This document shows, piece after piece, positions 9,547 through 19,109 of a DNA stretch of 64,000 bases (within the stretch, counting starts at the first letter, position 1; each line of letters opens with the position of its first letter). The stretch is from assembly GCF_015627125.1 (NCBI RefSeq), contig NZ_VTDO01000003.1, positions 323,769-387,768 of the forward strand. The letters run 5' to 3'. The position numbers were made by a program, and so were the translations under genes. Source of the stretch: Acinetobacter rathckeae (GTDB lineage Bacteria > Pseudomonadota > Gammaproteobacteria > Pseudomonadales > Moraxellaceae). Under the pieces are notes generated by a model. The model searched no databases, had not been told where the DNA came from, and saw nothing but the letters and a program-made list of their open reading frames with translations.

Positions 9547-10353
9547 ATGCACATTCTTCTTATTAATTTAGAGCCATGTACTGAGCGTTTAGAGCAACAA
9601 CAACAACAGTTTCAAAACATAGGATTAACATTTAGTCGATTGCCTGCGGTATCTGTAAATGATTTTTCTATAGACAGCTATGAGCAGTTGGCGTTTCAAG
9701 GGCAACGCCCGATGAAGCAGTCTGAATTGGCATGTTTTTTAAGTCATAAAAAAGCATGGCAACACGTTGTAGATTTAAACGAGCCATGTTTAATTTTAGA
9801 AGATGATGTTGTTTTGGTGTCTGAGCTTAAGCAGATTCTACAAGATGTTGAAGGATTAACAGCGGTTGATGTACTGAGTTTAGAAGTACATGGCCGTAAA
9901 AAAATTATTGCAAAAGAAAAGAGTTTTACTGTAGCTCAAGACTATGCATTGTTTAGAATGTACCAAGACCGTAGTGGTGCAGCGGCATATGTACTCTTCC
10001 CATCGGGTGCAAAAAAACTATTGACATGTTTGGAAAATAGTCACCCACGTTTAGCCGATGAGTTTATTTCTAGTTGTTATGCGTTGAATTCATACCAGAT
10101 TGAACCTGCTGCGGCAATACAAAGTGATAAAGCAGCTATGTATGATGTAGGTGTGAGCATTACGCATGAGTCAGTGATTGCCATGATTAAAAATCATCAT
10201 GTTAATCCAAATAGCCAACGTTGGACTGCAAAAGTGAAGCATAAAAAAAATCGTATAGTACAACAGGCCTTACTGGGTGTAAGGCATGTGTCTGTGTTAC
10301 TAAAGTCAGTACGCCGTGATATTAAAGTTGAGCCTAGTAAATTTCAGAAATAA
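9547..10353 (+). CDS. second glycosyltransferase family 25 protein
   Basis: A 268-residue paralogue of the preceding gene: HILLINLEPCTERLEQQ, a QSELACFLSHKKAW segment and LILEDDVVLV with the EDD site at about residue 82. The C-terminus is basic (KVKHKKNRIVQQ; KSVRRDIKVEPSKFQK), suggesting peripheral membrane contact. The two GT25 proteins are clearly diverged, so they probably make different linkages in the same outer core. It ends 9 bases from the convergent stop of the leftward transferase operon. Confidence 0.85.
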   Translation: MHILLINLEPCTERLEQQQQQFQNIGLTFSRLPAVSVNDFSIDSYEQLAFQGQRPMKQSELACFLSHKKAWQHVVDLNEPCLILEDDVVLVSELKQILQDVEGLTAVDVLSLEVHGRKKIIAKEKSFTVAQDYALFRMYQDRSGAAAYVLFPSGAKKLLTCLENSHPRLADEFISSCYALNSYQIEPAAAIQSDKAAMYDVGVSITHESVIAMIKNHHVNPNSQRWTAKVKHKKNRIVQQALLGVRHVSVLLKSVRRDIKVEPSKFQK

Positions 10354-10362
10354 ACTAAGCCA

Positions 10363-11253
10363 TTATTTAGGTGAGTATTTAAGCCAAGCTGTAGACTCTT
10401 GCTGTGTTCTTTTTATGACTTCAGCCATGGCTTTCCATTGCGTTAGCTTAAATGTGTAACGAGCAATACCAAGTGGCTTGAGTATTTGGTAAATCATACA
10501 TTTAGAGCGAGATTTACGTTGTAGCTTTGTGATTAACTGGTTAAATGCATCTACTGACATATGTTTATAGGCAAATAAAATTTGTGAACGATACCAGCGA
10601 CAAAAATAGTTATGGCATAAGTTAGGTTCACTTGCACCACCAATATGTAAAATCTGCAAATGATTTAACTTAATTAATGGTAGCCCGAGCTGTTTAATAC
10701 GTAAGCAAATGTCTTCATCTTCACAGTACATAAAAAAGTCGGGGTCGAAACCACCAATGTGTTGGTAGATTTCAGAACGAATTAAAAGTAATGCACCACT
10801 AAACCAACAGATTTGATTTTCAAAACCGAAAGTTTCATGAAACTCATAGTTATAAAACTCAGATAAATCTTGTTGTTTTTCATCGAGTAATTGTGTTGTG
10901 ATTACCCCATATTCTGGGTGAGCATTGGCTTGTATAAGTAGTTCTTGTAAATAGTCAGGATCTGCTAAAACCAAGTCGGGATTGGCAATCAGTAGGTGAG
11001 GTTGCTTGGCCACACTTGCTGCGAGATTCATGGCGCGACCAAAGCCAATATTTTCTGACAACATCACTTGAATGTTTAAATTTAAGTTAAGGTTGTTTTG
11101 TTCAATCAGTGATTGCATGGTGTTGTTATTACTGTTATTTACAATAATCACTTCTAGGCATGATGCATCAATGGTTTGTTTGGTGAGATCATGTAGGAAG
11201 TTAACAATAAATTGCTCTGTATTGTAATTCACAATAAGAATAGATAAACCCAT
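10363..11253 (-). CDS. glycosyltransferase family 2, rhamnosyltransferase-like
   Basis: A 296-residue GT2 protein: N-terminal SILIVNYNTEQFI (nucleotide binding), EVIIVNNSNNNT, SENIGFGRAMNLA, the donor-site LLIANPDLVL, and the acceptor region GGFDPDFFMYCEDEDICLRI, all as in WbbL-like rhamnosyltransferases. It is expected to work on the cytoplasmic face in outer-core assembly. It is the last gene of the leftward arm, 36 bases after the 230-residue transferase gene. Sugar specificity is inferred from resemblance only. Confidence 0.82.
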   Translation of the reverse strand: MGLSILIVNYNTEQFIVNFLHDLTKQTIDASCLEVIIVNNSNNNTMQSLIEQNNLNLNLNIQVMLSENIGFGRAMNLAASVAKQPHLLIANPDLVLADPDYLQELLIQANAHPEYGVITTQLLDEKQQDLSEFYNYEFHETFGFENQICWFSGALLLIRSEIYQHIGGFDPDFFMYCEDEDICLRIKQLGLPLIKLNHLQILHIGGASEPNLCHNYFCRWYRSQILFAYKHMSVDAFNQLITKLQRKSRSKCMIYQILKPLGIARYTFKLTQWKAMAEVIKRTQQESTAWLKYSPK

Positions 11254-11289
11254 GTAAAAACCTCTAATTTAAAAAATATATTGTGCCAT

Positions 11290-11982
11290 TTACGCAGAGA
11301 ACCAATCTTTAAATCGGGTTAAAAGGCTTTTTTTAGGGGGGTTAGCTACGCTGTCATGTTCGCCAATATGATGGCAAGCCCCATGTTTTAAGTAGGCCGT
11401 ATATTTACCTTGGCCACGTAACACACGTGAGATATGTCGCTCTTTTTTAAACTGAGCAAAGTGACAGTCAAAATTTTGCCAAATTTGTTTTTTAGCAATA
11501 TGTGGGTTAAATGTGTAGCCATGCCACTGTGCATGTAATGGATCTAAACGTACAATATCTATACCAAGTACGTTGGAGAATTGGATTTTTTCTTTTTCTT
11601 CTGGGCTGAGTGGAAAATCTGTATATTGTCTTAAACAAATATTGCTTATATCTGAGCTATTTGAGAGTAGCTGATACATCTGTTGAAAGTCAGGTAAATC
11701 ATCAAAATACCAATCATCTTCACAGTGAAAAATATAGTCTGTGTTGACTTGTTTATACATATGATCAACCGCAGGGTGATGCCCTAACTGTTGCCCCAAG
11801 CAAATGAGCTTTCCATGTGGGCATAACTCTTTAAATACTACATTGGTTTCTTCATCACCAAAGTCATTAATGGCAATAATATGTTCAAATTGAGCATGTT
11901 TAAACAGGCTTTCTAAGGTTTGGCGTAAGAGTTGTGGACGTCGCCCAATGGTTAGGCATAAAGTGATATTTGAAGTGTCCAA
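11290..11982 (-). CDS. glycosyltransferase family 2-like protein of the core locus
   Basis: A 230-residue protein with a GT-A fold start (ITLCLTIGRRPQLLRQTL), HIIAINDFGDEE, QQLGHHPAVDHMYKQV and the metal site in YIFHCEDDWYFDD near residue 92. It has no membrane segment. It belongs to the small GT2-like enzymes found in Acinetobacter core clusters. It sits between the acyltransferase gene and the rhamnosyltransferase-like gene on the same strand. The donor sugar is unknown. Confidence 0.75.
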   Translation of the reverse strand: MDTSNITLCLTIGRRPQLLRQTLESLFKHAQFEHIIAINDFGDEETNVVFKELCPHGKLICLGQQLGHHPAVDHMYKQVNTDYIFHCEDDWYFDDLPDFQQMYQLLSNSSDISNICLRQYTDFPLSPEEKEKIQFSNVLGIDIVRLDPLHAQWHGYTFNPHIAKKQIWQNFDCHFAQFKKERHISRVLRGQGKYTAYLKHGACHHIGEHDSVANPPKKSLLTRFKDWFSA

Positions 11983-12077
11983 AATTGAAAGCCCTATAGT
12001 TAATCTAAAGTAGATGAGAATGTTTCTTAAACATTATTGTGTAAAGTGATGACAGAATCAAGAATACAGTTGATGTA

Positions 12078-12959
12078 TCATTGATAAATATTTGGCCGAT
12101 TGGGTACATGGCGAAAACGTTTATAGCCCCACATGTAATCACTTAGTGAGCGATTGATAAGCTTTTCAATTTCAGTATTTAATCGAGCGGTGGCAATCTC
12201 TATATTGGGGTTATAGAGGTCTGCATGGTCAAGTAAATCGCAATAGATGTCAAAACCTTTGCCATCATCACGGCGAAAACAACTTAAACCGACCAACTGA
12301 CATTTAGTTTTTTGTGCCATTTTACTAGCAAGTGTACTGGTGAGTGTTTCTATGCCAAAAAAAGGCACAATCACACCACCAGAAGGGTGTGGCACATGGT
12401 CAGGTAAAATGACGCTTGAGCCACCTGATTTTAAATTCTTAAATAGTAATTTCACACCACTCATATCTGTAGGTACAAGTTTTGACTTTAAAGCTTCGCG
12501 AGATTGTAAAACAAATTGATTGATGGCTTTTTCTTTAATGGGTTTATACATAATGGTCAGGTCTGTATGTTGACAAAGCCAAGCATTCATTACCTCCCAA
12601 GTCCCTAGATGTGGAACAATGAGCAGTGTACCTCGAGTATCAGAAAAAGCATTTTTTAACAGATCACAGTGATGTACCGTATGAATCTGTTCAATGCTCC
12701 ATTGAGGGGGCATTGCCCAGCATTTCATAAATTCGCTGTAAGATAAACATTGCTTCACGACGCTACTTTTTGCCAAGACTAGACGTTCAGCATCATCAAG
12801 TTGAGGGTAGGCTAATTTTAGATTGATCAGTACTTTTCGGAGCATTCCTTTGTTCGGTTGACGGTTTATAAACCATGCATAAGCTCTAGCCACAGACCGT
12901 ATGGCAGACAGTGGAATATAACGAAAAGTATGAAGTAATTGCATAGGTTTTAATAGCAA
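12078..12959 (-). CDS. LpxL/HtrB-like lipid A acyltransferase family protein
   Basis: A 293-residue member of the lysophospholipid/lipid A acyltransferase family. It shows the catalytic HX4(D/E) motif in LLIVPHLGTWEVMNAW (about residues 113-128) and the later VILPDHVPHPSGGVIVPFFG, which lines the acyl pocket in LpxL/LpxM. An N-terminal hydrophobic patch is compatible with peripheral inner-membrane binding. Acyl transfer to lipid A or a related lipid is the likely role; the acyl donor is not readable. It heads the leftward arm of the outer-core locus, 95 bases before the next gene. Confidence 0.82.
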   Translation of the reverse strand: MLLKPMQLLHTFRYIPLSAIRSVARAYAWFINRQPNKGMLRKVLINLKLAYPQLDDAERLVLAKSSVVKQCLSYSEFMKCWAMPPQWSIEQIHTVHHCDLLKNAFSDTRGTLLIVPHLGTWEVMNAWLCQHTDLTIMYKPIKEKAINQFVLQSREALKSKLVPTDMSGVKLLFKNLKSGGSSVILPDHVPHPSGGVIVPFFGIETLTSTLASKMAQKTKCQLVGLSCFRRDDGKGFDIYCDLLDHADLYNPNIEIATARLNTEIEKLINRSLSDYMWGYKRFRHVPNRPNIYQ

Positions 12960-13026
12960 AGTCAGTGGTTTTGATCAAAAGTCATTATAAATCAAAAATG
13001 TGTTTGTGGTGTGTACTTGCTGTGAC

Positions 13027-13057
13027 ATAAAAATAGCTCATATAATATGAGCTATTT
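13027..13057 (-). terminator. AT-rich hairpin downstream of the 73-aa membrane protein gene
   Basis: A perfect inverted repeat AAATAGCTCATA / TATGAGCTATTT with a 3-base loop at 13031-13057, followed leftward by a short T-rich stretch. A likely weak intrinsic terminator for the gene to its right. Confidence 0.55.
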
Positions 13058-13079
13058 AGCAATAAATGACCATACATAT

Positions 13080-13301
13080 TTAGCGGTGTATGTCTGAATT
13101 ACCTTTAAGTACCATATAAATTAAAGATAAAAAAATCAGTAACGCAGCCGATAAACTGCTTACACAAAAATATAATATACGTTGGTAGGTCGTGATATTG
13201 AATAGCCCATTATGCAAGATATAGTTCATGATAAACCATTGCACAAGAGAGAACACAATAATGACCAATGCACGACGGCGTACTTCAGGACGCATAGCCA
13301 T
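13080..13301 (-). CDS. small two-TM membrane protein, unknown function
   Basis: A 73-residue protein beginning MAMRPEVRRRALVIIVFSLV with two hydrophobic helices (about 10-32 and 42-65) and a basic N-terminus, so probably N-in. An AGGGG ribosome-binding site lies about 7 bases before the ATG at 13301, which is why the longer frame to 13328 is not used. I do not recognise a family. It lies between aspS and the outer-core locus on the same strand as both, flanked by hairpins, so it is probably a single-gene unit. Confidence 0.65.
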   Translation of the reverse strand: MAMRPEVRRRALVIIVFSLVQWFIMNYILHNGLFNITTYQRILYFCVSSLSAALLIFLSLIYMVLKGNSDIHR

Positions 13302-13396
13302 AATGTAACCCCTATTGGAAATTTGCAAAATATTATGCCACTACATTGAGTGAATCACAAACATTGAATGATTGATCTAAATAAGCGATCAATTGG

Positions 13397-13437
13397 TGTA
13401 AAAAAGCCCTTAAATGAGTTAGTCATTTAAGGGCTTG
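13397..13437 (-). terminator. intrinsic terminator of aspS
   Basis: A 14-bp stem AAGCCCTTAAATGA / TCATTTAAGGGCTT with a 5-base loop; on the minus strand it is followed by a run of T. Placed just after the aspS stop. Confidence 0.88.
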
Positions 13438-13454
13438 GGTTTAGCTATTCAGCC

Positions 13455-15233
13455 TTAACCTTCTTGTTTTTTCTGCTCACGTAAGCGAATGCCTAAATCT
13501 CTAAGCTGTGTTGCTTCAACAGGAGCAGGTGCTTCTGTGAGTGGACATTCAGCTGTTTTGGTTTTAGGGAATGCAATGACATCACGAATAGATTGTGCAC
13601 CTGTCATCAGCATGACAAGGCGGTCTAAACCAAATGCAAGACCACCATGTGGCGGTGCACCATATTTCAATGCATCAAGTAAGAAGCTAAATTTATCTTC
13701 AGCTTCTTCATCAGAAATACCTAATGCTTCAAAAATTGCTTTTTGCATTTCAAGTGTGTGAATACGTAAAGAACCGCCACCAATCTCGGTGCCGTTTAAC
13801 ACCATGTCATAAGCGACAGAGAGTGCTTCACCAGGGTTGTTTTTCACGTCTTCTACGCTACTTTTTGGTAGTGTGAATGGGTGATGTACAGAGGTCCACT
13901 TACCATCATCTGTTTCTTCAAACATTGGGAAGTCAACCACCCAAAGAGGGGCCCACTCACACGTTGCAAGGTTGAGGTCATGCCCGATTTTTACACGCAA
14001 TGCACCGAGTGCATCGTTTACAATTTTGGCTTTATCAGCACCAAAGAATACGATGTCACCATTTTGTGCACCAACACGTTCAAGCAATTGCAATACAATT
14101 GGTTCAATAAATTTAACAATTGGTGATTGTAAACCTTCAATGCCTTTTTCAAGTTCATTGACTTTAATGTACGCCAAGCCTTTTGCACCGTAAATACCAA
14201 CGAACTTGGTGTATTCATCGATTTGGCTACGAGAAAGGGTGCTTGCATTTGGCACACGAAGTGCTGCAACACGGCCTTTAGGGTCTTTTGCAGGGCCTGC
14301 AAAGACTTTAAATTCTACCGATTGCATGAGGTCTGCAACATCAACCAATTTTAATGGAATACGTAAGTCAGGTTTGTCTGATGCATAGTCACGCATTGCT
14401 TCGCTGTATGGCATTCTTTGGAATTTGCCACCAAACTCAATGTTTAATAAGTCTTTAAACATTTTCGTGGTCATGCCTTCCATTAAATCCATAATTTCAT
14501 CATCATTTAGGAATGATGTTTCAACATCGATTTGGGTGAATTCAGGCTGACGGTCTGCACGTAAGTCTTCATCACGGAAACATTTTGCAATTTGGTAGTA
14601 GCGATCAATACCACCAACCATCAGTAATTGTTTAAATAACTGTGGTGATTGTGGTAGAGCATAGAAACTGCCATTAGAAACACGACTTGGTACGAGGTAG
14701 TCACGTGCACCTTCAGGTGTTGCACGTGTCAAAATAGGTGTTTCTACATCTAAGAAGCCATGGTCGTCTAAGTAGTTTCGAATCAAGTTGGTTACTTTTG
14801 AGCGGAAACGTAAACGGTCTAGCATTTCAGGACGACGAATATCTAAGAAACGATATTTTAAACGAATGTCTTCTGAAACAGTTGTGTTTTCGTCGTTCAG
14901 TGGGAACGGTGGTGTTTCAGAGCTTGCAAGGACTTCAATTTCTTTGCCTAAAACTTCAATTTGTCCACTCACCATGTTGGCATTTTCTGTGCCTTCATAG
15001 CGTTTACGCACACGTCCTGTAATTTTTAATACAAATTCTGAGCGTACTTTGTCTGCAGTTGCGAAAGCTTCAGGAGTATCTGGGTCAATAACCACTTGTA
15101 CGAGGCCATCACGGTCACGCATATCAAGAAAAATGACACCGCCATGATCACGGCGACGGTGTACCCAACCGCAAAGTGTAACTGTTTGATCAATTTGGGC
15201 TTCTGTTAGTAAGCCACAGTAATGTGTTCGCAT
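13455..15233 (-). CDS. aspS: aspartyl-tRNA synthetase
   Basis: A class IIb aminoacyl-tRNA synthetase charging tRNA-Asp. It has 592 residues from the second of two adjacent ATGs ([13 protein letters not shown]), which aligns with known AspRS N-termini. Domains: an OB-fold anticodon-binding domain (about 1-110, [20 protein letters not shown]), the catalytic core with motif 2 [20 protein letters not shown], a bacterial GAD insert (about 290-420) and motif 3 [13 protein letters not shown]. It marks the right border of the outer-core locus. Very secure. Confidence 0.98.
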   Translation of the reverse strand: MRTHYCGLLTEAQIDQTVTLCGWVHRRRDHGGVIFLDMRDRDGLVQVVIDPDTPEAFATADKVRSEFVLKITGRVRKRYEGTENANMVSGQIEVLGKEIEVLASSETPPFPLNDENTTVSEDIRLKYRFLDIRRPEMLDRLRFRSKVTNLIRNYLDDHGFLDVETPILTRATPEGARDYLVPSRVSNGSFYALPQSPQLFKQLLMVGGIDRYYQIAKCFRDEDLRADRQPEFTQIDVETSFLNDDEIMDLMEGMTTKMFKDLLNIEFGGKFQRMPYSEAMRDYASDKPDLRIPLKLVDVADLMQSVEFKVFAGPAKDPKGRVAALRVPNASTLSRSQIDEYTKFVGIYGAKGLAYIKVNELEKGIEGLQSPIVKFIEPIVLQLLERVGAQNGDIVFFGADKAKIVNDALGALRVKIGHDLNLATCEWAPLWVVDFPMFEETDDGKWTSVHHPFTLPKSSVEDVKNNPGEALSVAYDMVLNGTEIGGGSLRIHTLEMQKAIFEALGISDEEAEDKFSFLLDALKYGAPPHGGLAFGLDRLVMLMTGAQSIRDVIAFPKTKTAECPLTEAPAPVEATQLRDLGIRLREQKKQEG

Positions 15234-15433
15234 CATGGCGTGTTATGTCCAACGTCTATTATTTAAAAAATCGTTTAAAAGTACGCTAGGCTATACTTTT
15301 TTTAAGACATTCAATTATGCATGTTTCATGGTACTGCCTCAAGGATTTGTTCAAAAAACATGATAAAGAACGATTAAATGACAATAAGGTGAAACTTTCA
15401 TCTAGATTGTGGATAGAGCTTGTAAAAAATAAT

Positions 15434-15450
15434 AAATGTTATAACATAAC
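15434..15450. promoter_or_regulatory. candidate Zur (zinc uptake regulator) operator
   Basis: The dyad GTTAT-AAC-ATAAC at 15438-15450, preceded by AAAT, lies 25 bases before the start codon of the ZnuD-like receptor. It resembles the known gammaproteobacterial Zur box (core ATGTTATA-n-TATAACAT). Match seen; repression by zinc-loaded Zur is inferred. Confidence 0.6.
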
Positions 15451-15474
15451 TAAAAATAAAATGAGATCATCATA

Positions 15475-17520
15475 ATGCAGTTTCAAAAAAAGTGGTTTGC
15501 TTTATCTTTATTGGCTTGTGCGGTGCAAAGTGTATTGGCACAAACGCCAGCAGTTGATAATTTACCTGCAATTGAGCTCAAGGGACAAAAAGATCTAGCC
15601 GTACAGCCAGATCATGTCGCAGGCGATTTTACGGTAAAACAAAAAGATTTAATTGAGGGTGCAACAACCATTGGTAATGCTTTAGAGGGTAAGGCTGGTA
15701 TTTATGCCGCCCAATATACGGGTGGGGTGAGTCGTCCTGTGATTCGTGGGTTAGATGGAGCACGGGTTAAAATTACGCAAAATGGTGGCGATGCTTTAGA
15801 TGTATCATCGGTATCCCCAGACCATGCTGTGACAGTTGACCCTAATTCAGCAGAAGAAATTCAAGTGTTAAAAGGCCCTGAAAGTCTGTTGTATGGTGCA
15901 GGTTCTGTGGGTGGTTTGGTTAATGTGGTAGATAATAAAGTACCAACGCATATGCCAGACAATGGTTATAGTGGCCGTGTGGGTGCACGTTATAATACAG
16001 GTAGTGACGACATGCTGTATTCAGGCCAAACCGTGATTGGCTTGGGTGATCATGTTGCATTAAGTGCAGGTGGTTTACACCGTGATGCCAATAATTATAT
16101 TTTACCTAAAGATTTACAAACAAATGGGCGCAGACAGCCAGAAACCTTTGCACGTTCACAAGATGCAAATGTAGGCTTATCTTGGATTGGCGACAAAGGG
16201 TTTGTAGGTGTTGCATATAGCGAACGCCATGACCGTTATGGTATTCCAGGTGACAATGCCGCTTATGGTTCTTGTATCTTAAATAATACTGCAACAGGAT
16301 TTGATAAGGGCTCTGCTAGTTGTGGTAGTGATACATCTGATGACGATGCAATTTCATGGATTAATCTAAAACAAAAACGCTATGACTTAAAGTCAGAGCT
16401 GAATGATCCATTTGCAGGCTTTTCTAAATTGGCGTTGCAAGCCAATTACACTAAGTATCAGCACCAAGAGATGGACGGGGATGAACCAGATACGACCTTT
16501 AATAGCCACGGTACAGATACACGTTTGGTGTTAACCAATACGCCGTGGGCAGGTTGGACAGGTCAGTTCGGTTTGCAATACACACAGCAAAAACTCAGTA
16601 TTGGTGGCGATGAGTCACTAATGGATCCGACCAACACCCAACGTTATAGTGTATTTGGTTTGCAAGAAAAGCAAATGGGTCAGGTGCATGTGCAAGTGTC
16701 TTCACGTGTAGATCATCAAAAAATTGATATTCAACAAGGTGAAACCAACCCCGATGCGAAGAATTTCTCAGGTACAGCGTACTCGGTTGCAGGTTCAGCA
16801 GATTGGGAGTTTGTACCAAATTATAAGCTATCTTTAACGGCATCGCACCAAGAGCGTCTACCGATGGCACAAGAGCTTTACTCAAATGGTAAGCACATGG
16901 CGACCAACACCTATGAGTTGGGTAGCGATGATTTAGGGACTGAAAAATCAAATAACGTAGAGCTTGGTTTTCATTTTGATAATGACCGTTTGAAGTATAA
17001 TGTGAGTGCATTCCATAATTGGTTTAATAACTTTATTTATGCAGATACGCTAGATCAATTCCAAGACTTTCGTTTAATTCAGTATCGCCAATCAAAAGCC
17101 CGTTTTTATGGGGTAGATGGTGATATTAGTTATCAAGTGTCACCTGTATATACTGTGGGTCTGTTTGGTGACTATGTACGTGGTAAGTTGGTCGATGCAG
17201 GCAATGTACCACGTGTACCAGGTGGCCGAATAGGTGCAAAAATATCGGCAAACTTCGATGATAATTACACGGCAAATGCAGAGTATTACCATGTATTTAC
17301 TCAAGATGATATTGCCAGTTATGAAACCAATGGTCAGAGCTACAATATGCTAAATCTTGGTTTTGCATATAATAATCGTTTCACGAATAAGTTAGACTAC
17401 CGTGTCTATACTAAAGTGAATAATGTTTTAGATAGCAAAATTTATCAGCATGAGTCATTTTTATCTCAAGTACCACAAGTGGGACGTAACTTTACTGTGG
17501 GCGTAGATTTTAAATTTTAG
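15475..17520 (+). CDS. znuD: TonB-dependent outer-membrane receptor, ZnuD-like (zinc uptake)
   Basis: A 681-residue outer-membrane receptor. A signal peptide (about 1-22, cleaved after VLAQ or nearby) is followed by a plug domain (VSRPVIRGLDGARVKI; ILKGPES-type VLKGPESLLYGAGSVGGLVN) and a beta-barrel ending in aromatic F (NFTVGVDFKF). The plug sequence and an acidic, Cys-containing extracellular loop (ASCGSDTSDDDA) match ZnuD zinc/heme receptors. Uptake would need TonB-ExbBD. A Zur-like box in the promoter supports zinc regulation and this assignment. Confidence 0.88.
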   Translation: MQFQKKWFALSLLACAVQSVLAQTPAVDNLPAIELKGQKDLAVQPDHVAGDFTVKQKDLIEGATTIGNALEGKAGIYAAQYTGGVSRPVIRGLDGARVKITQNGGDALDVSSVSPDHAVTVDPNSAEEIQVLKGPESLLYGAGSVGGLVNVVDNKVPTHMPDNGYSGRVGARYNTGSDDMLYSGQTVIGLGDHVALSAGGLHRDANNYILPKDLQTNGRRQPETFARSQDANVGLSWIGDKGFVGVAYSERHDRYGIPGDNAAYGSCILNNTATGFDKGSASCGSDTSDDDAISWINLKQKRYDLKSELNDPFAGFSKLALQANYTKYQHQEMDGDEPDTTFNSHGTDTRLVLTNTPWAGWTGQFGLQYTQQKLSIGGDESLMDPTNTQRYSVFGLQEKQMGQVHVQVSSRVDHQKIDIQQGETNPDAKNFSGTAYSVAGSADWEFVPNYKLSLTASHQERLPMAQELYSNGKHMATNTYELGSDDLGTEKSNNVELGFHFDNDRLKYNVSAFHNWFNNFIYADTLDQFQDFRLIQYRQSKARFYGVDGDISYQVSPVYTVGLFGDYVRGKLVDAGNVPRVPGGRIGAKISANFDDNYTANAEYYHVFTQDDIASYETNGQSYNMLNLGFAYNNRFTNKLDYRVYTKVNNVLDSKIYQHESFLSQVPQVGRNFTVGVDFKF

Positions 17521-17568
17521 TGCTAAAAAGCCGTAAAATGTACTTGAAAGTTTGAGTAATTAAACTTA

Positions 17569-17597
17569 GCCTGACCATAATTGGTCAGGCTTTTTTG
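17569..17597 (+). terminator. intrinsic terminator of znuD
   Basis: The stem GCCTGACCA / TGGTCAGGC with an intervening ATAAT-type loop (17569-17590), followed by six T ending only 2-3 bases before the next start codon. Confidence 0.88.
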
Positions 17598-17598
17598 T

Positions 17599-19059
17599 AT
17601 GCGTATTTTTCAAAAGTTTCAAAATGAACTTAAGTGGTCAAAACGACGTTATTTCATGGTTGTAGTGCTGATTTTATTTATCGTATATTTGGCATCTGCA
17701 ATTTATCATACCGTGAAGCCTTTGCCTGAAGGGTTGGACTATACAGGGCCAATGCGTGCCACCCAAGCGCAAATGATAGTTGATCAAACCTTTGTAGACA
17801 CTCAGGGTAAGCTTTATACCGACCAAAAGATTTTTGCATCTATTTTAGAGATGATACAACGTGCAAAAACGACCATTGTCTTTGATATGTTTTTGCTGAA
17901 TGATCAATTTGGGCAATCGGATAGCCACAAACAGCGACTTTTTTCTCAAGAAACAGTACAAGCACTCATAGAGAAAAAACGTTTAAACCCGCAAATTAAT
18001 ATTAGTGTTATCACAGATCCAATTAATTCACTCTATGGTGCAATTGAGCCTGAGGAATATGTGCAATTACGCCGTGTGGGTATAAATGTTGTTGAAACAA
18101 ATTTAACACCTCTGCGTTCTTCTAATCCAGCTTGGTCGGGTCTTTGGTATTTATGTTGTCAGGGCATGGGGAATCAAGTGGGTGGCGGATGGCTACCTAA
18201 CCCATTGTCTTCAGACAAACTGACGTTAAGAAGCTATTTAAACTTCTTTAACTTTAAAACTAATCATAGAAAAGTAGTTGTTGTTGATACCGATACAGGA
18301 TGGCAAGCTTTAGTTGGCTCTAAAAATATGAATGCAGGTGGGGCTTTACAAAGTAATGTTGCCGTGATGGTACATGGTGCAGTCGCTGTTGATTTGTTGA
18401 ATAGCGAGCAACCTGTGGCAAAAATGTCAGGTATAGATTTGCCTTATGTTTTGATTAAAGCAGAGCCAATCACAGACAATACTTTACAAGCACAAGTGCT
18501 GACAGAAAAGGCCATTCAACGTGCAGTGGTCAACTTGCTAGATACAGCGGAGAAAAATGATCAGGTTGACCTCACCGCTTTTTATTTATCAGACCGACAA
18601 GTGATTGGTTCTTTAAAGGATGCACAAAAACGAGGGGTGAAAATTAGAGCGTTGCTTAATCCCAATCAAGAGGCCGTTGCACGATATAAAGACGGTATGC
18701 CCAATCAACCTGTGGCACAAGAATTATATGATGTTGGTGTTAATGTACGTTGGTGTGAGCATTGCCATAGTAAAGTGATCTATAAGCGTTCGAGTCATGG
18801 TCAAAAAGCAGAACTGATCGTAGGTTCAGCAAATTTAACTGCACGTAACTTACAGAATTATAATTTAGAGACCGATCTGCGTGTCGTGGGTTTAGCAAGC
18901 GATCCTATATTTGGTACCGCTCGACAGTCATTTGATCAAACATGGTTTGGTGAAAACAATACACAAAAAAGTGTGAATTATGACATTTACGCCAGTCACT
19001 CTCACTTTAAATATTGGTTGTATCGCTTTATGGAGTGGAGTGGTTTTTGTAGTTTTTAA
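17599..19059 (+). CDS. membrane-anchored phospholipase D-family protein
   Basis: About 486 residues. A basic N-terminus (ELKWSKRRYF) precedes a single transmembrane helix (MVVVLILFIVYLASAIYH, about 20-38), then two PLD half-sites: HRKVVVVDTD (HxKx4D, first HKD) with VGSKNMN, and HSKVIYKRS with VGSANLTARNLQNYN. Such proteins hydrolyse or transfer phosphodiesters; cardiolipin synthase-like or phospholipase activity are both possible. The catalytic domain is likely periplasmic. The start is uncertain: the ATG at 17599 directly follows the znuD terminator without a clear ribosome-binding site, and an ATG at 17656 would remove the basic segment before the helix. Confidence 0.78.
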   Translation: MRIFQKFQNELKWSKRRYFMVVVLILFIVYLASAIYHTVKPLPEGLDYTGPMRATQAQMIVDQTFVDTQGKLYTDQKIFASILEMIQRAKTTIVFDMFLLNDQFGQSDSHKQRLFSQETVQALIEKKRLNPQINISVITDPINSLYGAIEPEEYVQLRRVGINVVETNLTPLRSSNPAWSGLWYLCCQGMGNQVGGGWLPNPLSSDKLTLRSYLNFFNFKTNHRKVVVVDTDTGWQALVGSKNMNAGGALQSNVAVMVHGAVAVDLLNSEQPVAKMSGIDLPYVLIKAEPITDNTLQAQVLTEKAIQRAVVNLLDTAEKNDQVDLTAFYLSDRQVIGSLKDAQKRGVKIRALLNPNQEAVARYKDGMPNQPVAQELYDVGVNVRWCEHCHSKVIYKRSSHGQKAELIVGSANLTARNLQNYNLETDLRVVGLASDPIFGTARQSFDQTWFGENNTQKSVNYDIYASHSHFKYWLYRFMEWSGFCSF

Positions 19060-19063
19060 TCGC

Positions 19064-19096
19064 AATCACACTCAGCGTTCATCGCTGAGTGTGATT
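19064..19096. terminator. hairpin between convergent genes
   Basis: A 14-bp inverted repeat AATCACACTCAGCG / CGCTGAGTGTGATT with a 5-base loop, between the PLD-like gene and the convergent psiE gene. No strong T-run on either strand, but the position suggests a bidirectional terminator. Confidence 0.6.
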
Positions 19097-19109
19097 ATGA
19101 ATAATTATA

